64,000 nt of DNA from Bacillota bacterium (GTDB lineage: Bacteria; Bacillota; Clostridia; Christensenellales; Aristaeellaceae), in the NCBI GenBank assembly GCA_023436585.1, contig JAEZIN010000006.1, positions 248,001-312,000 of the forward strand. The letters are read 5' to 3'. The notes under the pieces are model-generated. The model saw nothing but the letters and a program-made list of their open reading frames with translations, was not told where the DNA came from and ran no database searches. Shown here in pieces: positions 26,333 through 34,001 of the stretch. A program made the translations under genes and the position numbers. Each line of letters starts with the position of its first letter. The first letter of the stretch is position 1.

Positions 26333-27232
26333 ATGGAGTATGGTAGGATAGGAGGGAGCAATATAGGAAAAGGCGTTGTATGGATCACTGGCGCATCCAG
26401 CGGTTTGGGCTGCCATACCGCTTTGGCTCTGCATCATGCGGGCTTTGACGTCATAGCCGGTGCCCGTTCCTTCGTGCCTTGTGAAGCGCCGGGAGGTGAC
26501 GGTATCTACCGTCTGCCTCTTGATGTAACCGACACCGAGAGCATCCGCTGCTTTATACAGTCCGCGTTGCATATTTTTCCAAAAGTGGATGCATTGGTCA
26601 ATTGCGCCGGCATACTGGTGCTGGGCTCTTGCGAAGAAACATCGGTGGATGAATTCCAAACTGTCATGAAAACGAATTTCCTGGGAATGGCGGCTATGAT
26701 TCAGGCTGTCTTGCCACACATGCGCAAGCAGGGTTCTGGCAGGATCATTAATTTTTCATCTATTAACGGACTTCTTGGCATTCCTTTTCAGAGTGCCTAT
26801 ACTGCCAGCAAGCATGCCATCGAAGGGTATACAGAGTGCCTGGCTTTAGAACTTATCCCCTTTGGCATACAGGTCTGCCTGGTGGAGCCTGGGGATCACC
26901 GGGGAGGTTCGGCGGCCTACCGGCGCCGGGCCAAGGCGGTAAACGCAGCATCGCCGTATGATGCCAACTTTCGAAAGGGCATTGCCACCATCGCCCATGA
27001 CGAAGAATTTGGCAGCGATCCAGACAGGCTTGGACGCAAAGTGGCGCACCTTCTTCTCAGGCGGAGAATGCCCCTGCGCAAGCGGGTGGCTAAATTTGAT
27101 CAGCACCTGGCAGTCATTCTTCATTCTTTTATCCCTGCCAGGATTATGCAATTGATTCTTACGCAATACTATCTTGGAAAAGGAGAAACGGTGCATGAAG
27201 AAAAAGAGGAGTCTCATACTGGAGCACAGTGA
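26333..27232 (+). CDS. Short-chain dehydrogenase/reductase, possible 3-ketosphinganine-reductase-like
   Basis: About 290-300 residue NAD(P)-dependent oxidoreductase. It has the Rossmann TGASSGLG motif, the NCAG motif, the catalytic Ser in NFSSINGLLG and YTASK (Tyr and Lys). ATG 26333 is the nearest ordinary start, but it lies at the predicted transcription start and lacks a ribosome site. A good site (GGAGGGAG, 26351-26358) sits instead before ATA 26363, which would begin the protein at GKGVVWITGAS, the normal SDR N-terminus. The 3' end overlaps the next gene by 38 bp. In sphingolipid and sulfonolipid pathways an SDR reduces the ketone made by the oxoamine synthase, so that is the inferred job. 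Confidence 0.85.
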   Translation: MEYGRIGGSNIGKGVVWITGASSGLGCHTALALHHAGFDVIAGARSFVPCEAPGGDGIYRLPLDVTDTESIRCFIQSALHIFPKVDALVNCAGILVLGSCEETSVDEFQTVMKTNFLGMAAMIQAVLPHMRKQGSGRIINFSSINGLLGIPFQSAYTASKHAIEGYTECLALELIPFGIQVCLVEPGDHRGGSAAYRRRAKAVNAASPYDANFRKGIATIAHDEEFGSDPDRLGRKVAHLLLRRRMPLRKRVAKFDQHLAVILHSFIPARIMQLILTQYYLGKGETVHEEKEESHTGAQ

Positions 27233-30200
27233 CGCGCTCCGCAAGGACATGACCCTTTCCAATTTGTTCCGTCTGACATGCTCCTACGGCGACATCCCCG
27301 CCGCACTGTATCTGGAGGACGGGAATGAGGTGTCGATAACCTTTTCTCAGTACGAGCAGCTGGCGAAAAACTACGCTGCCTTCCTGATGAAGCGCTTTGG
27401 CGGCGGCCACAAAGAGAAATTCGCCGCTATTGCTATGGATACATGCCCGGAATGGTTCCCCGCGTTCTGGGGCTTGATACTTGCCGGCTATAACGCCGTT
27501 CTTTTGGATTTCACTCTCTCCGAGGAAAAAATGAGCCATATGCTGGCGCAGGCCGGCGCCGTATTGCTTGTGACCAAATCGCAGCGCAACCTGCCCAAGG
27601 GCGTGCAGTTGGTGCTGATAGATGAACTGAAGAATGCGCCGCCGGCCGGAAAGGACTTTAAGCCCACCTTTGCCGACAAGGTGGCGCTATGCACCAGCGG
27701 CACCACCGCCACCAGCCGCATCTTTGTGTACGACGGTCCCGCCATCTCCCAGCAGGTGTTATCCAGCGAGCTTTTATACAAAGCCAACCGCCAGGTGGTG
27801 AGCGACGGCAACCGCCGCTCCCTGGCGTTTTTGCCTTTCCATCATGTGTTCGGGTTCATGGTCTGCATGATGTGGGTCAGCTTCCTGGGCTATGCCAACG
27901 TGTTTTTGAAAGACCGGTCCCCGCAGACCATTGTGGAAACATCTACACGGTTCCGTATCCAGCTTCTGCTGGCAGTGCCCCTTTTGGCCAACAACCTGGC
28001 CGTTGCGCTGGAGAAAAAAGTAGCCAAGGAAAAGCGGGCAAAGCGCATCGCTTACCGCATGCTCAAGGGCACAAGCCTTGGCCTGCAGCATATGGTGCCG
28101 CGCCTGGGTCAGAAAATTGCCCGCAAGGCGCTGTTCCGTTCGGTTCTGAGCAAAATGCTGGGCGGCGATGTGGAGTGCATCATACTGGGAGGCAGCCATA
28201 CGCCCAAGGAGCATATGCGCACCCTAAGCGCGCTGGGCTACTATACGGTATCCGGGTTTGGCATGACGGAAACGGCCATCACCTCTGTAGAGGTCAGCAA
28301 AAAGCTGCGCACCCGCATATCCGGTTCCGTAGGCCGGCCGCTTTCCAATGTCACTTACAGCGTTATCCCCGATGGGAAGCAGGATAACCGGGGCGAGATG
28401 CTCATCAAGGGCCACTCCATGCACATGGGCCAATTGGTGGACGGCAGGATTCAGCCCGCGGCACTGGACCGGGAAGGCTGGTTCCATACGGGCGATGTGG
28501 TCCGGCTTGAAAAGGGCAGCCGCATGTACGTGGAAGGCCGCGTCAAGGACGTTATCATCAACGAGTCCGGCGAGAATGTGTATCCCGATGAGGTAGAGGA
28601 CGCCTACGCGCTGCTGGAAGGCATCGAACAGCTTTGCGTGCTGGGTGTGCCCAAAGACCCGAAAAACCCCTTATACCAGGAGATCACTTTGGTACTGTAC
28701 CTGGGCGACAAGGCGGAGGACGAGGTTTTTGTCAAAGGCCTTACCACCCGCGTTGCCCATGTGAATGCCAAGCTGCCGGTTTTAAAGCAGGTAGCCAGGG
28801 TGCTGGTCTCCCGGGAAAAGCTGCCGCTGGTCAACTCCATCAAGGTCAAGCGCGTGGAACTCCGCAGGCTCATACTGGAAAACAGAGAAAAGTTCCAGGA
28901 GCTGGACATCCGCTCCGCATCCTCCCTGGCCAGCTCCGCCGCCTGGAAAACCGGCACAAAGGTGGAGCTTGTGGACCTGGAGATGCGCCGCATCCAGGAT
29001 GCCGTCAGGAAGATTTACGCCGAAGTTCTGGAGATGTCTGAAAAGCACATCAAGGACGATGCCCATTTTATCGACGATCTTGGCGGGGACAGCCTGCAGG
29101 TGCTGAGCACCTCCATCAAGGTGGAGGAAGCTTTCGGCGTGATGATCCAGCCGGAGGAGTACGGCCGCTGCACTACGGTCAATGGGCTGAGCCGGCTTTT
29201 GTACGAAAAGCAGCATGGCTTCCAGGAAACGGTAGTATCCACCGAACCTGTAAAGCCCATATCGGATTTTTGCGACACACCTGAATTCAAGGCGTTTTAC
29301 GAAAGGCAAAAGGCGCTTCTTTCCCATGGGGCCGCCAATCCCTACTTCGTCTGCCATGAGTCCGCCCTGCGGGATGTTTCTTTGATGGATGGGAAGCAGG
29401 TGCTGAATTTCGGCTCCTACAATTATGTGGGCATGTCCGGACGGCCGGAAGTCATGGCCGCCGCCAAGGCTGCCATCGACAAGTATGGCACCAGCGCCAG
29501 CGGCAGCCGCCTCCTGGCGGGAGAAAAGAGCCTGTATCAGGAGCTGGAGCGGGAAATTGCCGACTGGAAGCACGCGGAGGACGCGCTTGTTCTGGTGGGC
29601 GGTCATTCCACCAACGTCACCATCGTAGGCAACTTCTGCGGCCCCAAGGATCTGATCGTATACGACTCCCTGGCCCACAACAGCATTGACCAGGGCTGCC
29701 GGTTGAGCCGCGCGCTGTGCAAGCCTTTCCCGCACAATGACGCCGCAGCGCTGGATACCATCCTGCGCCTGCAGCGCAATAAGTTTGAAAAAGTACTCAT
29801 CATCATTGAAGGCGCCTATTCCATGGACGGCGATATCGCGGATGTTCCCGCGTTCGTGGCACTTAAAAAGAAGTATGGCTGCTTCCTGATGGTGGACGAG
29901 GCCCACAGCGCCTGTGTCATCGGCAAGACCGGCGGCGGCGTGGATGAATACTTCGGCCTGAATGGCGACGATATCGACATCAAAATGGGCACACTGTCGA
30001 AGGGCCTGGGCACTTGCGGCGGATACCTGGCAGGTTCCAAGGCATTGATCAATTACCTGCGCTACAACTTGCCCGGCTTTGTGTTCTCCGTGGGGATCTC
30101 GCCCCCTTTGGCCGCGGCCACGCTGGCTTCCATCCGGCTTTTGCGCAATGAGCCGAGCATCATGGCCCGCATGCGCGAAAACATTGCCGCCTTCATGCAG

Positions 30201-30524
30201 GAAGCCAGGGAACGGAACCTGAACACCTGCCTGGCCGCCGAAACGGCCGTCATACCCATCCTGGTGGGCCGCGACGAGGATGCGTTCCTATTGAGCAACA
30301 AGCTGAGGGAGCACGGCGTGTTTGTGCCGCCGGCCGTTTTCCCGGCCGTGCCCAAAAACAAGGCCAGGCTGCGCTTTTGCGTGATCAGCGAGCATCGCAG
30401 GGATCAAATTGTGCAGGCGCTGGATCTGCTTGTCAGCCTCGCGGCGGAAGAAAATATCGCACTGCCGCCCGCAAAACAGGAGGATAAGCAAAAAGACGAA
30501 CAGGCTGTTGCCACTTTTGCGTAA
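27195..30524 (+). CDS. Acyl-activating ligase - ACP - alpha-oxoamine synthase fusion
   Basis: 1109-residue three-domain enzyme. Residues 1-575 are an adenylate-forming acyl ligase: TSGTT (167-171), GFGMTE, FHTGD and GRVKDVIINESGENVYP. About 595-665 is an acyl carrier protein with the phosphopantetheine Ser in GGDSLQ (S633). About 690-1090 is a PLP-dependent alpha-oxoamine synthase (SPT/AONS/KBL family): YGTSASGSR, VDEAHSA and the PLP Lys in TLSKGLGT (K936). Predicted action: adenylate a fatty acid, load it on its own ACP, and condense it with an amino acid with loss of CO2 to a long-chain 3-ketoamine. The SDR gene overlaps its start. ATG 27195 follows AAGGAG. The amino acid used (Ser, Gly, Ala, cysteate) cannot be told. 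Confidence 0.9.
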   Translation: MKKKRSLILEHSDALRKDMTLSNLFRLTCSYGDIPAALYLEDGNEVSITFSQYEQLAKNYAAFLMKRFGGGHKEKFAAIAMDTCPEWFPAFWGLILAGYNAVLLDFTLSEEKMSHMLAQAGAVLLVTKSQRNLPKGVQLVLIDELKNAPPAGKDFKPTFADKVALCTSGTTATSRIFVYDGPAISQQVLSSELLYKANRQVVSDGNRRSLAFLPFHHVFGFMVCMMWVSFLGYANVFLKDRSPQTIVETSTRFRIQLLLAVPLLANNLAVALEKKVAKEKRAKRIAYRMLKGTSLGLQHMVPRLGQKIARKALFRSVLSKMLGGDVECIILGGSHTPKEHMRTLSALGYYTVSGFGMTETAITSVEVSKKLRTRISGSVGRPLSNVTYSVIPDGKQDNRGEMLIKGHSMHMGQLVDGRIQPAALDREGWFHTGDVVRLEKGSRMYVEGRVKDVIINESGENVYPDEVEDAYALLEGIEQLCVLGVPKDPKNPLYQEITLVLYLGDKAEDEVFVKGLTTRVAHVNAKLPVLKQVARVLVSREKLPLVNSIKVKRVELRRLILENREKFQELDIRSASSLASSAAWKTGTKVELVDLEMRRIQDAVRKIYAEVLEMSEKHIKDDAHFIDDLGGDSLQVLSTSIKVEEAFGVMIQPEEYGRCTTVNGLSRLLYEKQHGFQETVVSTEPVKPISDFCDTPEFKAFYERQKALLSHGAANPYFVCHESALRDVSLMDGKQVLNFGSYNYVGMSGRPEVMAAAKAAIDKYGTSASGSRLLAGEKSLYQELEREIADWKHAEDALVLVGGHSTNVTIVGNFCGPKDLIVYDSLAHNSIDQGCRLSRALCKPFPHNDAAALDTILRLQRNKFEKVLIIIEGAYSMDGDIADVPAFVALKKKYGCFLMVDEAHSACVIGKTGGGVDEYFGLNGDDIDIKMGTLSKGLGTCGGYLAGSKALINYLRYNLPGFVFSVGISPPLAAATLASIRLLRNEPSIMARMRENIAAFMQEARERNLNTCLAAETAVIPILVGRDEDAFLLSNKLREHGVFVPPAVFPAVPKNKARLRFCVISEHRRDQIVQALDLLVSLAAEENIALPPAKQEDKQKDEQAVATFA

Positions 30525-30529
30525 AAACA

Positions 30530-30558
30530 TTGTTTTTTCCGCCTGTTCACGTTATAAT
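30530..30558 (+). promoter_or_regulatory. Promoter for pseudo-receiver gene
   Basis: TTGTTT (30530-30535), 17-bp spacer, TATAAT (30553-30558), beginning six bases after the oxoamine synthase stop codon. The downstream genes may therefore be transcribed separately or by read-through; no terminator is seen in between. Confidence 0.7.
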
Positions 30559-30602
30559 GACTCCGTATCCCCGTTTATTTATCTGCTTATGGAGGATTGC
30601 TG

Positions 30603-31406
30603 ATGTATAAACTGCTGCTGGCAACCGACCAGCACGACATCCAGAATATGTTTTCCCAAATCACCGATTGGGAAAGCAGGGGCTTTCGCGTGCCGCGTAC
30701 AGCGGTAAGTGCCCAGGAAGCCATCGCGTGCCTGGAAAAGCACCATGTGGATGCCGTCGCTTATCGCTTGAATGCACAGGATGAAAACGAGCTTTATCAA
30801 AAGCTGAAGCAAAGCTATCCCGACCTGCCCATTTTCCGGCTGGACCGGAACGTCTCCGAGCAGATGACCGTTTTGAACGAGCTGCGCGTGCTTTTAAACA
30901 GGACCCATGCCGACTTTGCCAATGAGGATTATGGCATTGCCGATATGATGAAGCTTTGCCGCAATGATTTTATGCGTGCCCTGCTGTCCGGCAGTGTTTC
31001 GGACAGCAGGGACATACAATCCAAAATCCGCTTGCTGCGCTATGGCATTGACTTGGACAAGCCTTGCGTGCTGCTGGATATGGATTTGCCGCAGGGAGAT
31101 GAGTACCTTGCGGGCCGGTGGCATTACGGCAGCGAGCGCCTGGAAGTTGCGCTGAGGAACTTTTTCGGCGCTGCCTCGGACGGCCTTTCCTATCATGTGG
31201 CCGTCGTTTCACCGCAATTGCTGCGGCTGCTTGCCTGCCCGCTGGAAGGCCAGCACGAGACGGAGGGGGAGGACTCCCTCACCGGCATGGTGGAAAACCA
31301 TGTGCAGGATGCCATAGAACAAATCGGCGAATATCTCGCACTGGAAGTCCGTATAAAAAGCACACGGGTGTTAAAAAACGTCACTGTCTTGGCGGTACAG
31401 CCATAA
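30603..31406 (+). CDS. Degenerate response-regulator-like protein without DNA-binding domain
   Basis: 267-residue cytoplasmic protein. The first 100 residues resemble the receiver domain of YesN/AraC-type response regulators (YKLLLATDQHDIQNMF at the start). But the segment that should hold the phosphorylated Asp reads DAVAYRLN, with no Asp at the active position. The middle and C-terminal parts resemble the linker found in those regulators between receiver and HTH, with a motif PCVLLDMDLP; no HTH follows. It ends with a helix and a strand (STRVLKNVTVLAV). ATG 30603 follows GGAGG at 30591-30595. It lies 38 bp before the SPFH gene's ATG. Role unknown; protein-protein signalling is a guess. Confidence 0.65.
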   Translation: MYKLLLATDQHDIQNMFSQITDWESRGFRVPRTAVSAQEAIACLEKHHVDAVAYRLNAQDENELYQKLKQSYPDLPIFRLDRNVSEQMTVLNELRVLLNRTHADFANEDYGIADMMKLCRNDFMRALLSGSVSDSRDIQSKIRLLRYGIDLDKPCVLLDMDLPQGDEYLAGRWHYGSERLEVALRNFFGAASDGLSYHVAVVSPQLLRLLACPLEGQHETEGEDSLTGMVENHVQDAIEQIGEYLALEVRIKSTRVLKNVTVLAVQP

Positions 31407-31444
31407 CATAGTACAAAAGCTTTTAAACCATGGGGGTGGAGCGT

Positions 31445-32503
31445 ATGGGTTTTTTCAAGAACATCATCAAGGGCCAGCTCATCGACGTCATCGAGTGGAT
31501 CGACAATTCCAGAGACGTGATGGTGCACCGCTATGACATGAACGGCAAAGAAATTATGATGGGGGCCCAGCTTACCGTGCGGGAAAGCCAGGTTGCCGTG
31601 TTCATGAACGAAGGTCAAATCGCCGACGTGTACACCCCTGGCCGGCATGAGCTGACCACATCCAACATGCCCATCATGACTGCCCTGAAAAGCTGGAAAT
31701 TCGGCTTCAATTCACCCTTCAAGGCCGATGTGTACTTTGTGAACACTCGCCAGTTCCTGGATTTGAAGTGGGGAACAGCCAACCCCGTGATGATGCGGGA
31801 CGCGGAATTTGGCGTCATCCGCCTGCGCGCTTTCGGCATCTATGCCTTCCGTGTGAAGGACCCTGTCGTGTTCCTCAAAGAAGTATTCGGAACAAACAGC
31901 TTGTTTACGGTAAGCGACGTAGAGGGACAGTTGAAACGCGGCATGGTGTCCTCGCTGAGCGACGCTATCGCCGAAAGCAAGATTCCCGCGCTGGATCTGG
32001 CCGCCAACTATGAGGAGCTTGGCAATCTTGCGCTGAGCGTGCTGCAGCCCAAGGCACAGGCCATGGGCCTGGAGCTTACATCCTTCGTCATCGAAAACAT
32101 CAGCCTGCCCGAAGAAGTGGAAAAGACAATGGACAGGCGTACCTCCATGGGCGTGCTGGGCGACATGGGCCGGTATACGCAGTACCAAGCGGCGGAAGCC
32201 ATGCGCGAAGCGGCCAACAACCCCGGCGGCGGTTCCATGGCCGGCATGGGCGTTGGCATGGGCGCAGGTGCCATGATGGGACAAATGTTTACCCAAAGCA
32301 TGCAGCAAGCCGCACAGCCCGCCGCACAGCAGCCAATTTCGCAATCGAAGGTTTCCTGTGTAAAATGCGGCGCGGCGATTACGCCCAACGTAAAGTTCTG
32401 CCCGGAATGCGGGGCCAGCCAAGCCATACCCAAGTGCGCTGGCTGCGGGGCGATGCTGCCGCCCGGAACGAAATTCTGCCCGGAATGCGGGGCAAAGCAA
32501 TAA
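31445..32503 (+). CDS. SPFH-domain protein with two C-terminal zinc ribbons
   Basis: 352-residue protein. After a short N-terminal segment (MGFFKNIIKGQLIDVIEW), residues about 45-255 form an SPFH (band 7, flotillin-like) domain of the type called virion core protein in B. subtilis YdjI-like families. A Gly/Met/Ala-rich linker (about 262-300) leads to two Cys4 zinc ribbons (CVKCG...CPECG and CAGCG...CPECG). No transmembrane helix is evident. SPFH proteins organise membrane microdomains. Lying directly after a probable aminolipid operon, a link to lipid composition is attractive but only inferred. ATG 31445 follows GGTGGAG; a bidirectional terminator follows the stop. Confidence 0.85.
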   Translation: MGFFKNIIKGQLIDVIEWIDNSRDVMVHRYDMNGKEIMMGAQLTVRESQVAVFMNEGQIADVYTPGRHELTTSNMPIMTALKSWKFGFNSPFKADVYFVNTRQFLDLKWGTANPVMMRDAEFGVIRLRAFGIYAFRVKDPVVFLKEVFGTNSLFTVSDVEGQLKRGMVSSLSDAIAESKIPALDLAANYEELGNLALSVLQPKAQAMGLELTSFVIENISLPEEVEKTMDRRTSMGVLGDMGRYTQYQAAEAMREAANNPGGGSMAGMGVGMGAGAMMGQMFTQSMQQAAQPAAQQPISQSKVSCVKCGAAITPNVKFCPECGASQAIPKCAGCGAMLPPGTKFCPECGAKQ

Positions 32504-32548
32504 CCATAAAAAAAGATCAAATGCGGAGCATTTGATCTTTTTTTATGG
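32504..32548. terminator. Bidirectional terminator between SPFH and GntR genes
   Basis: A perfect 21-bp inverted repeat around GGA at 32525-32527, with a run of A on one side and T on the other, serves both convergent genes. The minus-strand GntR coding region ends inside its downstream arm (32543). Confidence 0.9.
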
Positions 32549-33214
32549 GCTGAATGTATTTTTTTCTACGCGGCGCAGATGGCTTCGCATGGCCGCGACC
32601 GCCGCCTTTAAGTCCCTGTCGCGGATGGCTTCCGCGATGCGCACATGCTCCTGGATCAAGGTTTGCAGCGTTTTTGTATTACTGGTAAGGGAGATGGCCT
32701 TTTCGCGAATGGTGTCATAATAGAGGTCTATAAAAGCGCAGAACAGAGGGTTTCCCGATATTTCTGCCAGGCGGTAATGAAAGTAATAGTCCGGCCTGTG
32801 CTCCGTTGAGGATAAGGGGGCATCCAAAAGACTGAACAGGCTGTTGATTTCTTTTTGGGAGGCTATGCGGATTACGTTGCGAACGGCACGGCATTCTACC
32901 GCTTCCCGGAATTCGATCAGGCTTTTATGATCGCAGGATTGCATCAGGGATGCAAACGAATTTCCTGTTTCGTTCCCGCTGACGCTGCGTACAACAGTGC
33001 CCGATCGCGGAGCACGGCTTATGTAGCCTTGCATTTGAAGGATCGTCAGCGCCTCGCGCAGAATGCCGCGGCTTACGCCCATTTGCTCTGCCAGCTCCGC
33101 CTCGCTGGGCAGCCGTGTACCTATTGGAAGCTCTCCAGCCCGGATGCGCTGCACAAGCTGTTGAACGGCCTTATCAGAAAGGCGGTCGTTTCGGATTCGG
33201 CGAAATCCTTCCAC
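32543..33214 (-). CDS. GntR family regulator, FadR subfamily
   Basis: 223-residue transcription factor. The N-terminal winged HTH (about 10-80) has the GntR signature RLPSEAELAEQMGVSRGILRE, and the C-terminal all-helical FCD ligand domain (about 95-215) has the metal- or acid-binding pattern EFREAVECRAV and YYFHYRLAEISGN. FadR-type regulators usually sense organic acids or sugar acids. Start is GTG 33212-33214 with GGGAGGTG upstream. No metabolic gene is divergent from it, so its targets are not shown here; an ACAAT-TT-ATTGT dyad at its own promoter suggests autoregulation. Confidence 0.88.
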   Translation of the reverse strand: MEGFRRIRNDRLSDKAVQQLVQRIRAGELPIGTRLPSEAELAEQMGVSRGILREALTILQMQGYISRAPRSGTVVRSVSGNETGNSFASLMQSCDHKSLIEFREAVECRAVRNVIRIASQKEINSLFSLLDAPLSSTEHRPDYYFHYRLAEISGNPLFCAFIDLYYDTIREKAISLTSNTKTLQTLIQEHVRIAEAIRDRDLKAAVAAMRSHLRRVEKNTFSP

Positions 33215-33247
33215 AAAGGCACCTCCCGCAAATCATCCAATAGTAAA

Positions 33248-33259
33248 ACAATTTATTGT
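33248..33259. promoter_or_regulatory. Possible GntR operator
   Basis: ACAATTTATTGT, 5-bp perfect arms around a 2-bp centre, lies at the predicted transcription start of the GntR gene, five bases downstream of the -10 element. Assignment to this regulator is a guess from position. Confidence 0.35.
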
Positions 33260-33263
33260 CCAC

Positions 33264-33292
33264 ATCTTATCATGGAATTGCCTGTGCTTCAA
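33264..33292 (-). promoter_or_regulatory. Promoter for GntR gene
   Basis: On the minus strand: TTGAAG (33287-33292), 17-bp spacer, TAAGAT (33264-33269). Confidence 0.6.
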
Positions 33293-33408
33293 GATTTTTC
33301 TTGTAAAAACACCGTTACGGCAATAGAATGTACGGAAGCAGAGAATGTGGAAAATATTAGTTGAAATCAAATAATTGCTAAATCACATGACGAGCAGTTG
33401 TTATACCG

Positions 33409-33464
33409 TATATGAATAGCGGAGGGAGGCCCATATACCGGGGCCTCCCTCCGCTGTTCATATA
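33409..33464. terminator. Long hairpin after nicotinamidase-like gene
   Basis: A near-perfect inverted repeat of about 24 bp, GCGGAGGGAGGCCC core at 33419-33432 with its complement at 33441-33454, extended on both sides by ATATGAATA/TGTTCATAT. It lies directly after the minus-strand stop codon at 33471 and probably ends that transcript, although no long T-run follows. Confidence 0.65.
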
Positions 33465-33470
33465 TCCTGC

Positions 33471-34001
33471 CTATTTTCGGTTGATTACAGTGCAGTGTAT
33501 GCCGGCCAGCACATCCAGCGCTTTTTCGTGCATGGCGTCGTCAAAGCTGGCGGTGCAGGCCGCGTCAATGATGATTTCCGCGTCCGGCCTGGCTGTTTTG
33601 GCGATAACGGCATTGGCCAGTACGCACATGTTGGTGACGAGGCCGCAAAGCTCAATGGAATCGTATTCATGCAACTTCAAGTAATCCAGAAGGCCGGCCG
33701 AGCCAAAGGTGGGTTTTTCAAATACGGTATCCTTGGGCGACCTCAAAAGCGCCACCTTTCCAAAAAGACTCCATCCCTCAGTGCTGCGGGAGCAATGGGG
33801 GACGGGCAGCTTTTTTCCCTCCATGGTATCCATATAATCCCCGCCGTGGGTATCCAGCGTAAACACGATGTCGTCTCCGCTGTTGCGGTACGTGGCGATC
33901 TTCCAGCAGATAGGTTCTTCCAATGCTTCTGCCTTGGGAAAGCCCAAGGCTCCCGTGACAAAATCGATTTGATAATCCACTACGATCAGCAGTTTTTTCA
34001 T
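33471..34001 (-). CDS. Isochorismatase-fold cysteine hydrolase, nicotinamidase-like
   Basis: 176-residue alpha/beta hydrolase of the isochorismatase superfamily. The triad is Asp9 (VVDYQIDF), Lys96 (FEKPTF) and Cys126 (LVTNMCVLANA). Asp50, His52 and His69 are placed like the nicotinamidase metal site, so PncA-type activity (nicotinamide to nicotinate, NAD salvage) is the best guess. Other members hydrolyse N-carbamoyl or amide substrates. The start ATG overlaps the stop of the upstream beta-lactamase-fold gene by 4 bp, so they are translationally coupled. Confidence 0.87.
   Translation of the reverse strand: MKKLLIVVDYQIDFVTGALGFPKAEALEEPICWKIATYRNSGDDIVFTLDTHGGDYMDTMEGKKLPVPHCSRSTEGWSLFGKVALLRSPKDTVFEKPTFGSAGLLDYLKLHEYDSIELCGLVTNMCVLANAVIAKTARPDAEIIIDAACTASFDDAMHEKALDVLAGIHCTVINRK

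Noticed and set aside
26306..26335. Starting the SDR at 26306 or 26333.
   Set aside because: 26306 lies between the -35 and -10 hexamers, and 26333 lies about 9 bases after the predicted transcription start with no ribosome site; kept 26333 only as a conventional coordinate.
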